Below, piece after piece: positions 25,038 through 34,888 of a stretch of 64,000 bases of DNA. The notes under the pieces are model-generated. The model did no database searches. It was not told where the DNA came from and was given only the letters and a program-made list of their open reading frames with translations. This DNA is from Harmothoe impar (Eukaryota > Annelida > Polychaeta > Phyllodocida > Polynoidae): assembly GCA_947462335.1 (NCBI GenBank), contig OX381707.1:14723418-14787417 (forward strand). The letters are read 5' to 3'. The position numbers and the translations under genes were made by a program. Each line of letters starts with the position of its first letter. Position 1 is the first letter of the stretch.

Positions 25038-25349
25038 TTATAAAAGGCCGGTATAAGGCCCATATGCGATTTTGAAGAATTTTGACTTTTTTGGGGTCAA
25101 TTTTAGGGTTCACATAGATCTGACAACTTTTTCTTATTCAGAAAATGATGTGAATAAAATGGTGGCATTGCACATGAAGATTTATGCAATTTTGAAGAAA
25201 TTTTTACACCTTTTGGGGGTCAATTTTAGGGTATGTATAGAGGGGCCGGCAACTTCAAAATTTAAAAAAAAAGAAAAAAGAACGACCTACCGACCCTACA
25301 TTTTCATCCCATATTACCTGAAACAAACCTTTTATTTCTTTTGGCCTTA
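25038..25349. mobile_element. ggccaaaa MITE family, copy 2 (left end degenerate)
   Basis: Right end ttacctgaaacaaacctttt...tttggcctta is intact. The interior has two gattttgaagaa(t)ttt / gggtcaattttagggt repeats. The left end is diverged. Confidence 0.65.
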
Positions 25350-25419
25350 GTCCCTGGTCCTGAATAAGTCCCCTATGCACAGCACATGGTGGGTGGTGGT
25401 ACCATTTTGTAACCTTCAG

Positions 25420-25740
25420 CCTTGATAGTCTGGAAGTAGAAGCCCCCTTTGTAGTCCAACCTCAACTTCTCCGATAAAGTTTTTTTCTCTTCTGATTATC
25501 GATGTATAGGGTCTAGGTAACATCATCAGGGTGGGTGTGGAGCTCTCATCCTTGGGCAATTTGAGATATTCAAGATGGCCACCAAAAACCTCCTGAAAAC
25601 TAGAAAATGCTCTACCTCGGCTTCTAATCAACTTAGAGACACAAATAAAAATGCAAATAGTACATTTCTGAGGCCAAGGAACACAACCAGAGCATTTTTG
25701 AAAAGATAGATGGCAGCCATTTTGAATAAATAATGAGATT
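25420..25740. repeat. Long inverted repeat, left arm
   Basis: About 320 bp, the inverted counterpart of ~29085-29390. It includes gttacctagaccctataca-type sequence, in inverse orientation as gtatagggtctaggtaac, and gatggcagccatttt. It may be a TIR of a ~4 kb element or an inverted duplication. Confidence 0.8.
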
Positions 25741-26475
25741 AGCCATACAAAACATGCATTTTGGCCCAAAACTTGAAAAAAACAACTCTTTCAGACAACA
25801 TGTAATCGTAAGATGTATGCAATTTCAAATTCAAATGAATGTACATCTTGGAGATGTACTTAATTATGGGTGAGAACTAGTATGGTAGCCATTTTAAAAT
25901 AGAACTTCAAGTTTAGCCATGTTGATCAGGAGCTATTACGTGTGGGAGATCAAGTAGGCACTCCACTACCCAGCTATCAACACAGCACATATTTTAATTT
26001 AATGTTTCAAATGCTTATTTTCAGTATCATAAAGGAAGTCATATTATATTTCCATCTATTATCATAACTGGAACTATATATAATAGAAAATGTATTATGG
26101 TTCAGATCCTTGTTTTTGAGAGTACCACGAATGAGTCGCAAGTCGATTTGTCGATTCGGGGAATTACTCAATAATTCCTCCATCAACTAGGAACATCAAG
26201 AAGTTTATCAATTATGCAGGCCTCTAAGGTCACTGGGAGCTTGTTATTCTTGGAATAATTTGTAAAAATTGAGAAATTTTTGGTCTCATCATTGCTCTAT
26301 ATGGTCAGGTGATTCAGCACTGCCCGCCTCCATGACATGAACATTATATAGAGCAGCCTAAAATCTAATCTTCTATAAACTCATGGCTGTGTCACACATG
26401 GCTTGTCCCCACCACAGGAGCATTTTAATCAACTTGAGCAGGCCCTCTGCAGCCAAGGCTTAGTGTCTCTGTGTA

Positions 26476-27090
26476 CCGTAAAACCTCACGTATAAGCCTA
26501 ACTTGCGTATAAGCCGCACCCCGACTTTGGGCCGATCCTATAAGCCTCAGATGCCCTCTGAATCACCCCTGGGAAAAACTCGGGTATTAGCCGCACCCTT
26601 TACTTAAGCCTACCTGAGTTGATGTAAGGGGCCTCCTAGCGGCCTGGATGGCCTCTTAGCGACCCCTGGGGCCTCCTAGTGGCCATCACCATCTCTTGTT
26701 TTGTCAGCTTTATCCCCGGTACCCCCAGTATGTGGGGGGGGGGGGCTCCAAGATGGATTGTTACTGTTAGAATGCTCACAGCGATTAGTGCCGATTTGCA
26801 TTGTCTTAGGGCTGAGTTGCGAGTGTGTTGCATTGTCTTAGGGCTGAGGTGCGAGTGGGCTGCATTGTCTTAGGGCTGAGGTGCGAATAGGAAACATTGA
26901 CACTGCCCACTCACCTTTGACACCCCCTCCGGTCCATAGGGTTATTTCAAGCTAATTTTATGGTGGATTTACTAATTATACTTTGGAAAAACTCGCGTAT
27001 AAGCCGCACTCCGACTTTGGGCCGAACCTATAAGCTGCACTGGCGATCTGACTTGTGTACTAGCCGCGGCTTATATGCGAGGTTTTACGG
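26476..27090. mobile_element. 615 bp TIR element (ccgtaaaacctc)
   Basis: Ends CCGTAAAACCTCACGTATAAG and CTTATATGCGAGGTTTTACGG, flanked by TA on both sides. Subterminal repeats cgtataagccgcac(c/t)ccgac occur near both ends. A TA duplication suggests a Tc1/mariner-type mobiliser. Confidence 0.8.
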
Positions 27091-27094
27091 TAGT

Positions 27095-29080
27095 AGCATA
27101 TCACCGGGAGGGTTTTGTGTTATAGTTAGTACTGCATTTTGTATGCAGGGGAGTATTGCAGTGGGGAGTATACACTGTCCTTTTACTGTTTGCTCTGACT
27201 TGATGATTTGGGACCTAAGTACCTCCTGGTATGTATCTGAAAGTATAAAGTAAATATTTAAGGAGATCAATCACCAGCTGAATGAAGTAGTCTTGCACTG
27301 TTCCAATTCTTGGCCATGGAATAACCCAGAGAATGGCACACCTATAAAGTAATTTGGCATCGGTGACTGTACCAACAGTAATACTGGACACTTAGTCATA
27401 CTGTTTGTCATTTAACTGGAGTCATGCATCTGTCCATCTGCATCAAACATTGATGTTGGTGCAAGTTGACTTGAATTGTTTCTGGGTTTGATGCATGGCA
27501 ACCAGAGTGCAGACAAATAGTTCTAGCACAGTGCTAGGATGGTTAAGAACTCTTTTTGTTACATTGACTAAACGTCCAGCTGGATATTCCTGTGGTTCTT
27601 GTTCACCAATGCCGGTATTATGCTTTTATCTTAAGGCTGGTCTGTCAACTATCCTGGTGATCTTCATTATGCTAGGTCTAGGTGCCATCTCCCTTTTACC
27701 TCAATTTCTCAAGGCAGAGACCAACTATAGTCATTGCACGAGTGAAGACGGTATACCCAAGTGATTGTTTCAGGCTTCATTGTAATGCCAATTATACCCC
27801 TATGCCCATGACCATAGTGCAAATAAGTTAAAAGGGAGTTTAAGATGGAAAATGTGTTACAGGTCACATGGGGGGTATTCCTATCTAGAAGTAGGGAACT
27901 TGTAGGATAATGTTATGAATGTGTAGACCTCTGCCGGAGGTGTTGATTCTGGGATGAAAATACATACTTGTAGTTACCTAAATTGTCAGGTCATTCTCAT
28001 CTGCATGATGACCAGGTCAAGGGTGGTCACAAGAAGCTATTGGGAGGCTCACATAGGAGTATACTTTAAGAAAAATGTTGAGCTACAATGGAGGGGACTG
28101 GCTGGTAACTACAACAAAGGAGGTTGGTAGGGACGCCCTGGGGAGTGTGGGAGGAACTAGACTATAGTCCATCCCCCACCACCTGACATTTGGTTACATA
28201 CATTTTATACCATTATTGGTTACATATAATTACACAATATTGGACACATCCATTCTTAACCAGTAAACTTGTACTTCAACTTGTAATTGTAGGCTTTGCT
28301 GTTGCAGTACCTGTACATGTTGTCCAATCTTAAACTCTCTATAAGCACGTCAGAGACCTTGTGTGTGATGCAGTATACATCATATCGGGCATAGTTTTGG
28401 ATTTCCAGCAAATTAGAGGACAGCCATTTCACACACTGCCTGCATGTGAAGCAGCCAGTCTCATTCTCTCTGTGCCCTGATGAAGTTCATTTTAAATCAT
28501 TATAGATTGATTATACAGTCAAACCAAACATGTGCAGTTCTGGTTGGTTCTTTGCTTAGTGTAGACTAGATTTATCTCAGGTAATTTTATGGTCACATTG
28601 TGGTTTTCAAGGTTTGAGTGAAGAAGTTTCTCTACCAGCATCTGCAGAGCTCTCACATTTTCAGGGAATATCTTTCCGTGAGCCTTCCAGGCACACCTCC
28701 AAATGGTGCACTAAACACATCTGCCTTCTGTTTAAACTACACATTCTTCTGTTGTTTCTTCCTGTTAGAGGTCTATCTATTAGAGGCAGGCACATTTTTG
28801 TCATTTGTTATCAATGTATGTGCCCGCTCTCTAGATATCTCAGTTTACTTAATTCCTCAAAAAAGACTGATTTTCATCAGCTTGTCTGAAATAACGCTAA
28901 TTTAAGATGGCCACTGTATCCAATTTCTGAATGACATAATTTGGTCTTCTTATCTCTAAGATGTAGGCCTACATTTAATTGATTTTGAAGTTGTATACAT
29001 TTTCATGTTGAGTATTTACTGAAATAATCAGTCTTTTCAAGATTTTGGTCAAAACAGCATACTTTACATCGGTAATATCA
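27095..29080. other. Intergenic interior of the inverted-repeat pair
   Basis: Only short frames, the longest ~95 codons around 28614-28905 in two overlapping forward frames. I see no domain or splice structure. Confidence 0.4.
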
Positions 29081-29084
29081 TTAT

Positions 29085-29390
29085 TTATTCAGAATGGCTG
29101 CCATCTTTCTTTTTTTTAATGCCATGGTTGTGTTCCTTGACCTCAGAAATGTACTTTTTGCATTTTTATTTGTGTCTCTAAGTTGATTAGAAGCCAAGAT
29201 AGAGCCTTTTCTAGTTTTCGGGAGGTTTTTGGCGGCCATCTTGAATATCTCAAATTGCCCAAGGATGAGAGCTCCACACCCACCCTGATGATGTTACCTA
29301 GACCCTATACATCAATAATCAGAAGAGAAAAAAACTTTATCGGAGAAGTTGGGGTCACCCCCTCTGGCTTCCAGACTATGAAGCACTTAT
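29085..29390. repeat. Long inverted repeat, right arm
   Basis: Inverted counterpart of 25420-25740, roughly 85-90% identical by eye. The two arms enclose 3.3 kb containing the MITE at 26476-27090 and no transposase I can see. Confidence 0.8.
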
Positions 29391-29678
29391 AGCATAAAGG
29401 ATATCCTCCAGAGACTTGCTGGTTTGACCACGCTGTCTACACAGAGGGTTTATCTGTACAAAGGCAGCCTTTTGAGGACGTGCTATGGTAGCACCTTCTA
29501 AGGAAATCCCCAACAGAAAGAATATTGACGAACTGCCATCTTTTAAAAAGATAATGAAAAAAATAGCAACTTGTGAATGAGATGGATATTGTAGTGCTGG
29601 AAGGAAAGATGGTAGGCTGCTGGTATCTCCTTATAAAGGTGACTACACAGGCACAACGGGACCTCATAAAGAAGGCAA
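29390..29678. repeat. Segmental blocks e/f, copy 1
   Basis: gcaccttctaaggaaatcccca and ttgacgaactgccatctttt are diverged matches to ~47435-47700 and ~50985-51290. Confidence 0.6.
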
Positions 29679-29926
29679 CACAGAGAAAAGAAACAGCGTC
29701 AAAAGGGAGTCCAAGTTGCCTCCAGAATGACTCCCCTCTCTAGGGGAGCCAGGGCTGCATAAGAGAGCCTAGGTGCTTCCCTGGGCGACCTAAGGGAGTC
29801 GCCTGGGGGTGACATCATTCCCTGACTCACCTAAGGGTGTAACATAAGGACCTGGACTATCCTAAAGAGGGTAGTCATTCTGGAGGCAACCTGCGCTACA
29901 TTTTGACGCTTTTTCTTTTCTCTGTG
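29679..29926. mobile_element. Fold-back element with agagaaaag ends
   Basis: 248 bp palindrome: cacagagaaaagaaacagcg at the left is inverted as cgctttttcttttctctgtg at the right, and tgcctccagaatgactcccc is also mirrored. A half copy is at 10010-10181. Confidence 0.8.
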
Positions 29927-30327
29927 AAGGAAAACATATGTTGGCACAGAGCAGTAGACTGTGATGAGTAAAGTGCTCGGAGCGGCATTTAGTAGACATG
30001 TCATTGTCTCCTTCACCAATATTAAAGCATGAACACTTCACAAACATCAAACAATATTGAAAATAAAACTATTTCTACAAGCTGAAAGGGAATTTTAGGA
30101 ATATAGTTTGTTCAGATTCTTGTCACCCTCCTGGGAGTTGGACTGCATATTCTATATAAGACACTGTTAAATGAAATATTTTGATATTCATATTGATCAG
30201 CTTTAGATGAAAATGAACATGGTATTCGCTGCACACCTGAGCCAGAAATAGTAACATGACTATAATTTAGTCCCTTTGAGGCTAGTTAGACTTGTATATT
30301 AGGTCTAGTACATTAGCTCGTATAAAA

Positions 30328-30660
30328 CAGTGGCGTAGGAAAAGGGGGGCCAGGGGGGCCCGGGCCCCCCAATCACTAACAAGGGGGGGCCTGAATATGT
30401 TTGAGCCCCCCCAAAATTTGTCAAGACCTGTAATATAATACACACAATTTTCAATCCTTAACTCTCCCGCATAGGGAAAAGTGGGGGCAGAGAGGGCTAG
30501 GCCCCCAAATCAGACCTAAAGGGGACTCAAATACTACTTTTCCATACAATCTAATATAAGCATATATATGATACATCATGCATAAAAACCGATACTTTAA
30601 CTTGGTTGGAGTGGGCCCCCCTTGGGCCCCCACAATGAAGATTTGCTTCCTATGCCTCTG
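30328..30660. mobile_element. 333 bp MITE with cagtggcgtaggaa ends
   Basis: Left CAGTGGCGTAGGAA and right TTCCTATGCCTCTG are inverted ends, with G- and C-rich runs just inside each end. taaaa lies directly outside both ends, giving a likely 5 bp duplication. CAGTGGCG-type ends occur in several animal DNA transposon families; superfamily not assigned. Confidence 0.75.
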
Positions 30661-31294
30661 TAAAATGTTCATAGAATCATTATCTAATAACATGAATTGA
30701 TAGTTTACCAATTATAGTAGCTGATACATCTCTTCCATAATTTGAATTAACATAAAATTGTTACACATGAATGATACGATGATGCAGATACTTCCCAATA
30801 ATCTACATATCAATGGCAGCAAACCAACCTTCCTATAGTTTTATCTGCCTCCGTCATACACACGGTAAAATTAAACCCACTTTATATCCATGTTTTCCTA
30901 TGTCAATTTTTAGAGGTTTGATAAAGATTCATCTATTTGTTACATAAATCTACCAAACATGGCTGAATATTTTTACTATAGTATTTAGACTTATATTGCA
31001 CATTTAAGACTGTGGTTCCTCAAAACCATCCTTATTTCCTGGGACAGGGTCTCTGCACTACAAAAGTATGGTAATATTAAATAATTTATAGTGATAGTCT
31101 ATACCCTTACTCGATTTATATCATAGCATTGAGATTCCCCATCTACTACTATAAGGAAGATCGATCCAGTCTGCAAATCAAATATTCATCTGATGGATGA
31201 GATTATGCATAGAATCTGTTTTACATTTCCTCGGAAGACATCTAGTTTTTATCATCTGCCAGGTGTTTTGCATTCTATATGCATCACACACCTA
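30661..31294. other. AT-rich intergenic
   Basis: No gene or repeat recognised. Confidence 0.4.
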
Positions 31295-31617
31295 CACTGA
31301 TATTCCTAGGCTCCCTATACGACCAATCTCTCAGTCACTAGTACCTAACCTAGCTAGTCATTTGTTGGCTCCCTATACGACCAACCTAGGTAAGTTATTA
31401 GTGTCAGGTTGGTCAGTACTGACCAACCCACCTTAGTCTTTTAATTTCCATGGGGAGCCACTGAGTGGTCATCGAAGTATCTTACAGGTGGCACCGACTA
31501 GTGGTATACAAATACAACACACCAATGATTAACCTAGGTTAGCCCTACTGACTGACCCCTCAGTCAGTTTTGAATTTAACTTTGCCATTGTGACTTACAC
31601 ACATATGATGAACCTAG
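31295..31617. mobile_element. CACTG-end MITE, copy D, left part
   Basis: Begins CACTGATATTCC after TA and runs collinearly with copies A-C until aacctag, where the LTR retrotransposon interrupts it. The remainder is at 44231-44279. Confidence 0.85.
31614..31617. repeat. Target-site duplication of the retrotransposon (left copy)
   Basis: ctag precedes the TGTAG end of the 5' LTR and recurs right after the TTACA end of the 3' LTR (44231-44234). Other copies of the interrupted MITE read through this point as aacctaggatagtctg, which shows the empty-site sequence. A 4 bp duplication is within the range for Ty3/gypsy integrases. Confidence 0.9.
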
Positions 31618-32054
31618 TGTAGGGGCTAGGGTTATACGGGTATGTTATATGACGAGTGCTGTTGGATGTTGTGTTGCGAGCTCAGTCCGAACCCTTCAGT
31701 CCGACGGTAGGTGGCAGCACCTACCCCGGGCTTGGGGTATGGACAGAGGTCGCTATAGGCTTCCGGTCTGCGTGTGCGCGCGCAGGCTGGCTGCCTATAT
31801 ATACCCAGCATCTGACGGTACTCGTCGGTTACTCTGAGCCACGCTGGTGAGGAGACCCCGTGATCATTACGGCTGATTAGCCCACTGACCCGTTCCGAAC
31901 TCTATAGGGAGTTCGCACACATAGATACTGCTTGTCTAGGTTTTCTGAATAAACCCGATTTGCAACCTGTAACACTTGATCCGAACTGTGTCGACTTTGT
32001 TCTTTAATTGATACTCTACCAATATCATAGAGAACCAAAGTATCGTTTATTACA
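31618..32054 (+). repeat. 5' long terminal repeat
   Basis: A 437 bp LTR beginning TG and ending CA. It contains a TATA-like box (TATATATA, 31796-31803) and a polyadenylation signal AATAAA (31948-31953), so transcription would start roughly 25-35 bases after the TATA and R/U5 would follow. A small hairpin (ggtaggt...acctacc) lies upstream of the TATA. It matches the 3' LTR at all but one position. Confidence 0.97.
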
Positions 32055-32055
32055 C

Positions 32056-32067
32056 TGGTGCCGTGAC
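32056..32067 (+). promoter_or_regulatory. Primer-binding site, tRNA-His type
   Basis: TGGTGCCGTGAC begins one base after the 5' LTR. It is complementary to the 3' end of a eukaryotic tRNA-His (acceptor strand TCACGGC, then A, then CCA; the mature tRNA starts GCCGTGA). The match is 12 bases and stops at the T-stem boundary, which is normal for minus-strand primer sites. The tRNA assignment rests on remembered eukaryotic tRNA-His sequence. Confidence 0.85.
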
Positions 32068-32263
32068 CAGTTCTGAGTGAAACGCAGGTTAGCCTGTGCA
32101 GTAGCGCAGACCTCCTGCTCTGGACGGAGCAGCGAGGTCTCCCGATGAGGCGCCAGCCTTATCACCGGAGGGGTTAGATGCCGTCGAGGAGGCAGATACC
32201 CGCAGGAGTGTGAAGGTTCCATCCAGAACAAGCGCATTTTTGGGATACAAAGGTCCCGAGATA
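32068..32263 (+). other. gag leader with two short upstream ORFs
   Basis: About 200 bases separate the PBS from the first in-frame gag ATG. Two out-of-frame ATGs precede it: one at 32145 opening a 10-codon frame that ends with the TAG at 32175-32177, and one at 32178, the very next base, opening an 11-codon frame that ends with the TGA at 32211-32213. The gag frame itself is open from 32105 but has no ATG before 32264, so gag translation needs leaky scanning, reinitiation, a non-AUG start (for example GTG at 32210) or internal entry. Confidence 0.6.
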
Positions 32264-34837
32264 ATGAATCGCTCATTAGATGAAATGAGCCTGTCAATGT
32301 TCAACGTTGGTGGGTCAAGATCAGCCGCTCCGAATCCACGGAGGGCTACCATCTTGGAGGAACGTCGTTTTGACGACATGAGAGAGGCCAGAATACAGGA
32401 GCGTGTGCAAATGGCCCAAATGGAGTTGTTGACCATTCAGAAACAGTCGAATGAATGGAAAAGCAGTCTGATTGCATTGGAAGGTGCAGTCACACATAGA
32501 GCTTCCAAAATCAAGGAGAAAGACGCAAGGCTTTCAACTTTGTTGGAGGAGAACGAAAAGCTGGTGCAATCCCTTAGCAGGGTTCGAGTGGAGTTCGATC
32601 AGAAACAGGCTGATCTACAGGGACTCCGTTCCGACTTTGTCCACGCAAACACTGAGCTGAATCAGATTTGTGCGGCCCGAGATGCAGTCATCCATGAAGC
32701 AGAAGGGACCCGGGCAGAACTTGTTCGGGACACTGAAGACTTACGGGAGGTTCGCCGAAGTCTAGTGTCGGAATGTGACATTCTGAAGGCAAAAAGAGCT
32801 TCGTTGGAGCAGTTTTTGTCAGAGACCAGGGAGAGTATACAGGATAGCAGTACCTCGTACGCTTCCGCTGATAATGACAGTCCGAAAGGTCCTCATTACA
32901 GGAGTTTTACAGACACCCCAAATCTTCCTATGGGACGTGGGATGACTGTAGAAGGTGCCTTGTCTACTTCAACGCCAGGACGACCACTAAAGGTTGGCCG
33001 GGCAAGGGGTAGAGGTAGGGCGAGTGATTACTCACCTAGGGTGGGTATCAGTGGTATCCGTCCAATTCCGAAGCAGGTCTTTTCAGCTCCGACAGGTGTA
33101 AACCCGGCGGGCAGGGGAAGGTCGTTATCGGAGTTGGTGCGGAGTCCACGATCTCAGTTGAAACTGGATGAGCAGCAACTGGATTCGGAACGCTTGAAGA
33201 AAGCATCCAAACAAGATAAGGCGGCCAAGACCGACTTAACTCCCTCGAGTTTGTCGCAATGGCGAGAATGCCAAGCAAACATACTGTTCCATGAACAGAA
33301 AAACTTGGAATTGGAGAGGCGAGATGTGTATCGCAAACAGCAGGCTGCTCTTGAGCAGCAACAAGAACGCATGAAGGAAAATGCAGCCCTCGCTGAGGAA
33401 TTAGCAGAGCAGGAGGCGGCGGTTTTGAGAGCTCGACAAGAAGGGCTCCGAGCGGCCGGTGAAGCTGCGAAAGCTAAATTGGCGGAGGCACAGCAAGAGG
33501 AGGAGGCTGAGAGACAGGCCAAGGAACTGGAAAAAGAGAAAGCGGCGCATCAGCGATTGCTTGCTCTGGCCCAGCAGTGTCAGTATATGACTGACCAGGA
33601 GAAAAATTGGTGGTTCAGTCAGGGTGTAGACCCCACTAAGGATCTGGTGTCGTATGGTACCTACCAGACCTACCTGGAGAGACAGAATAGCTTGCCTACC
33701 ATGGGCGCTACTCCGGGGGCGACTCCTGGCGCAAAGAGTCCTAGGAGGGCTCCGAGAAGAACAATTCTGAGTACAGAATTGCAAGAGTTGTACGATACAA
33801 ACCCAGCAAATGCTGGGATCGGATTGCACAATGTGGGTACAGAAAAGGACGCCTCGGCTTCCATTTCTAAATGCCTGGCGATAACCTCTAAAATTAGGGG
33901 GTCAGCCAACGCTGCTAGACGTATTGCTAGCGAGCCTTTTCCCTACTGGCAGAAAAACTCTTGGGAAGATTGGTTGGGAGCCACCGTTGAGGATATCAAC
34001 CTCAGTGGGTGGGATCAACAAGATGCAATTCCGTACGTCTGTAAAGGATTGCGCATGGGAGATGGCCTAATGGCCGTGGAGCAGTGGAAAGATGAATGCG
34101 GACCTCGCGGCACTTTCAAACAACTGGTAGAGATCGGAACTATCCTATACGGAGACTCCGCTCGGATTGATCCGATGGTCGCTTTTAAGAAGCGAGTGCA
34201 AGGCAAGAACGAGGCCCCGAGGGTTTTCGGACTTGCACTGATGAGACTCCTGAAGAAGGTACATCCAGCTTCAGGAATCCATGACGCCTTATTCTCTAAG
34301 GAATTGTTCTCTCAGTTCGTCGCTGGACTGAGAGATCCTGAAATACAACAAGTAGTGTATGATACGTGGAGAGCAGATACGTCATTAGATGACCTTTTTA
34401 AGGCCATCGACATACATGCTCTCAAGAAGTCACTGTTGGGGGACCGGATGCCTACCCGGGCCTCGGCCATTATAGAATGTTCCCCGGAGCAGTCTGATGG
34501 TTCGGGCAGTGAGGAAGAGGGGGCGATAGCTTCTGCAGCTCAGTTTAAAAGGAATGGAAATTCCTCTAAACCGCCGTGGAAGAATAAGAAGCCGGAAGGG
34601 GGTGGAAACCCTCCTCCGAAGAAGGAATCATCGGATCCAAAAGCTCCGATAATGGACGCAGCGTTTTTCACAGCGCTGTTTGAGAAGATGACTACTTCCA
34701 TTCAGGGGGCTACACAGCCTAACCGTAGGAAGATCAATCGGCGGACCGCCAAGTGCTATAGGTGCCTGGAGATCGGTCACTTTGCTGCGGAGTGTACGGC
34801 CCCTGCTCCGAAAGTTCCCGGTAAGGAGGGAAACTAG
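32264..34837 (+). CDS. gag: Gag polyprotein with coiled coils and a CCHC zinc knuckle
   Basis: 857-residue Gag, which would form the virus-like particle and package element RNA. Residues ~37-205 and ~300-440 are heptad-rich, charged, Gln/Glu/Ala/Lys-rich coiled coils. Between them is an Arg/Gly/Ser/Pro-rich linker. Residues ~557-722 look like a retrotransposon capsid domain (mostly helical, with LVEIGTILYG and FSQFVAGLRDPEIQ). A low-complexity Pro/Lys stretch follows, then one zinc knuckle C831-X2-C834-X4-H839-X4-C844. Family Gags are often 250-450 residues, so the N-terminal coiled-coil half is an unusual extension. The start is the first in-frame ATG; the frame is open upstream to 32105 without another ATG. 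The stop TAG at 34835 follows the frameshift heptamer directly. No internal stops or frameshifts are seen. The capsid call is inferred from position and pattern; the zinc knuckle is seen directly. Confidence 0.93.
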   Translation: MNRSLDEMSLSMFNVGGSRSAAPNPRRATILEERRFDDMREARIQERVQMAQMELLTIQKQSNEWKSSLIALEGAVTHRASKIKEKDARLSTLLEENEKLVQSLSRVRVEFDQKQADLQGLRSDFVHANTELNQICAARDAVIHEAEGTRAELVRDTEDLREVRRSLVSECDILKAKRASLEQFLSETRESIQDSSTSYASADNDSPKGPHYRSFTDTPNLPMGRGMTVEGALSTSTPGRPLKVGRARGRGRASDYSPRVGISGIRPIPKQVFSAPTGVNPAGRGRSLSELVRSPRSQLKLDEQQLDSERLKKASKQDKAAKTDLTPSSLSQWRECQANILFHEQKNLELERRDVYRKQQAALEQQQERMKENAALAEELAEQEAAVLRARQEGLRAAGEAAKAKLAEAQQEEEAERQAKELEKEKAAHQRLLALAQQCQYMTDQEKNWWFSQGVDPTKDLVSYGTYQTYLERQNSLPTMGATPGATPGAKSPRRAPRRTILSTELQELYDTNPANAGIGLHNVGTEKDASASISKCLAITSKIRGSANAARRIASEPFPYWQKNSWEDWLGATVEDINLSGWDQQDAIPYVCKGLRMGDGLMAVEQWKDECGPRGTFKQLVEIGTILYGDSARIDPMVAFKKRVQGKNEAPRVFGLALMRLLKKVHPASGIHDALFSKELFSQFVAGLRDPEIQQVVYDTWRADTSLDDLFKAIDIHALKKSLLGDRMPTRASAIIECSPEQSDGSGSEEEGAIASAAQFKRNGNSSKPPWKNKKPEGGGNPPPKKESSDPKAPIMDAAFFTALFEKMTTSIQGATQPNRRKINRRTAKCYRCLEIGHFAAECTAPAPKVPGKEGN

Positions 34838-34888
34838 AGGGGGTAGTCCGAGAAGGCGAGCGGACGACCCCTGTATATGAAGTACGCC
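34828..34888 (+). promoter_or_regulatory. Programmed -1 ribosomal frameshift signal (gag to pol)
   Basis: The slippery heptamer G GGA AAC (34828-34834) is in register with the gag frame and fits X XXY YYZ. It is followed at once by the gag stop TAG (34835-34837). A stem follows: 34838-34850 pairs with 34861-34872 (twelve pairs with one mismatch and one bulge), closing a 10-base loop. Loop bases GGCG (34855-34858) could pair with CGCC (34885-34888) to make an H-type pseudoknot. The pol frame is exactly -1 to gag and is open from 34825. GGGAAAC is a known retroviral -1 site. The 3-4 base spacer is shorter than the usual 5-9, but the arrangement is otherwise canonical. Confidence 0.9.
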
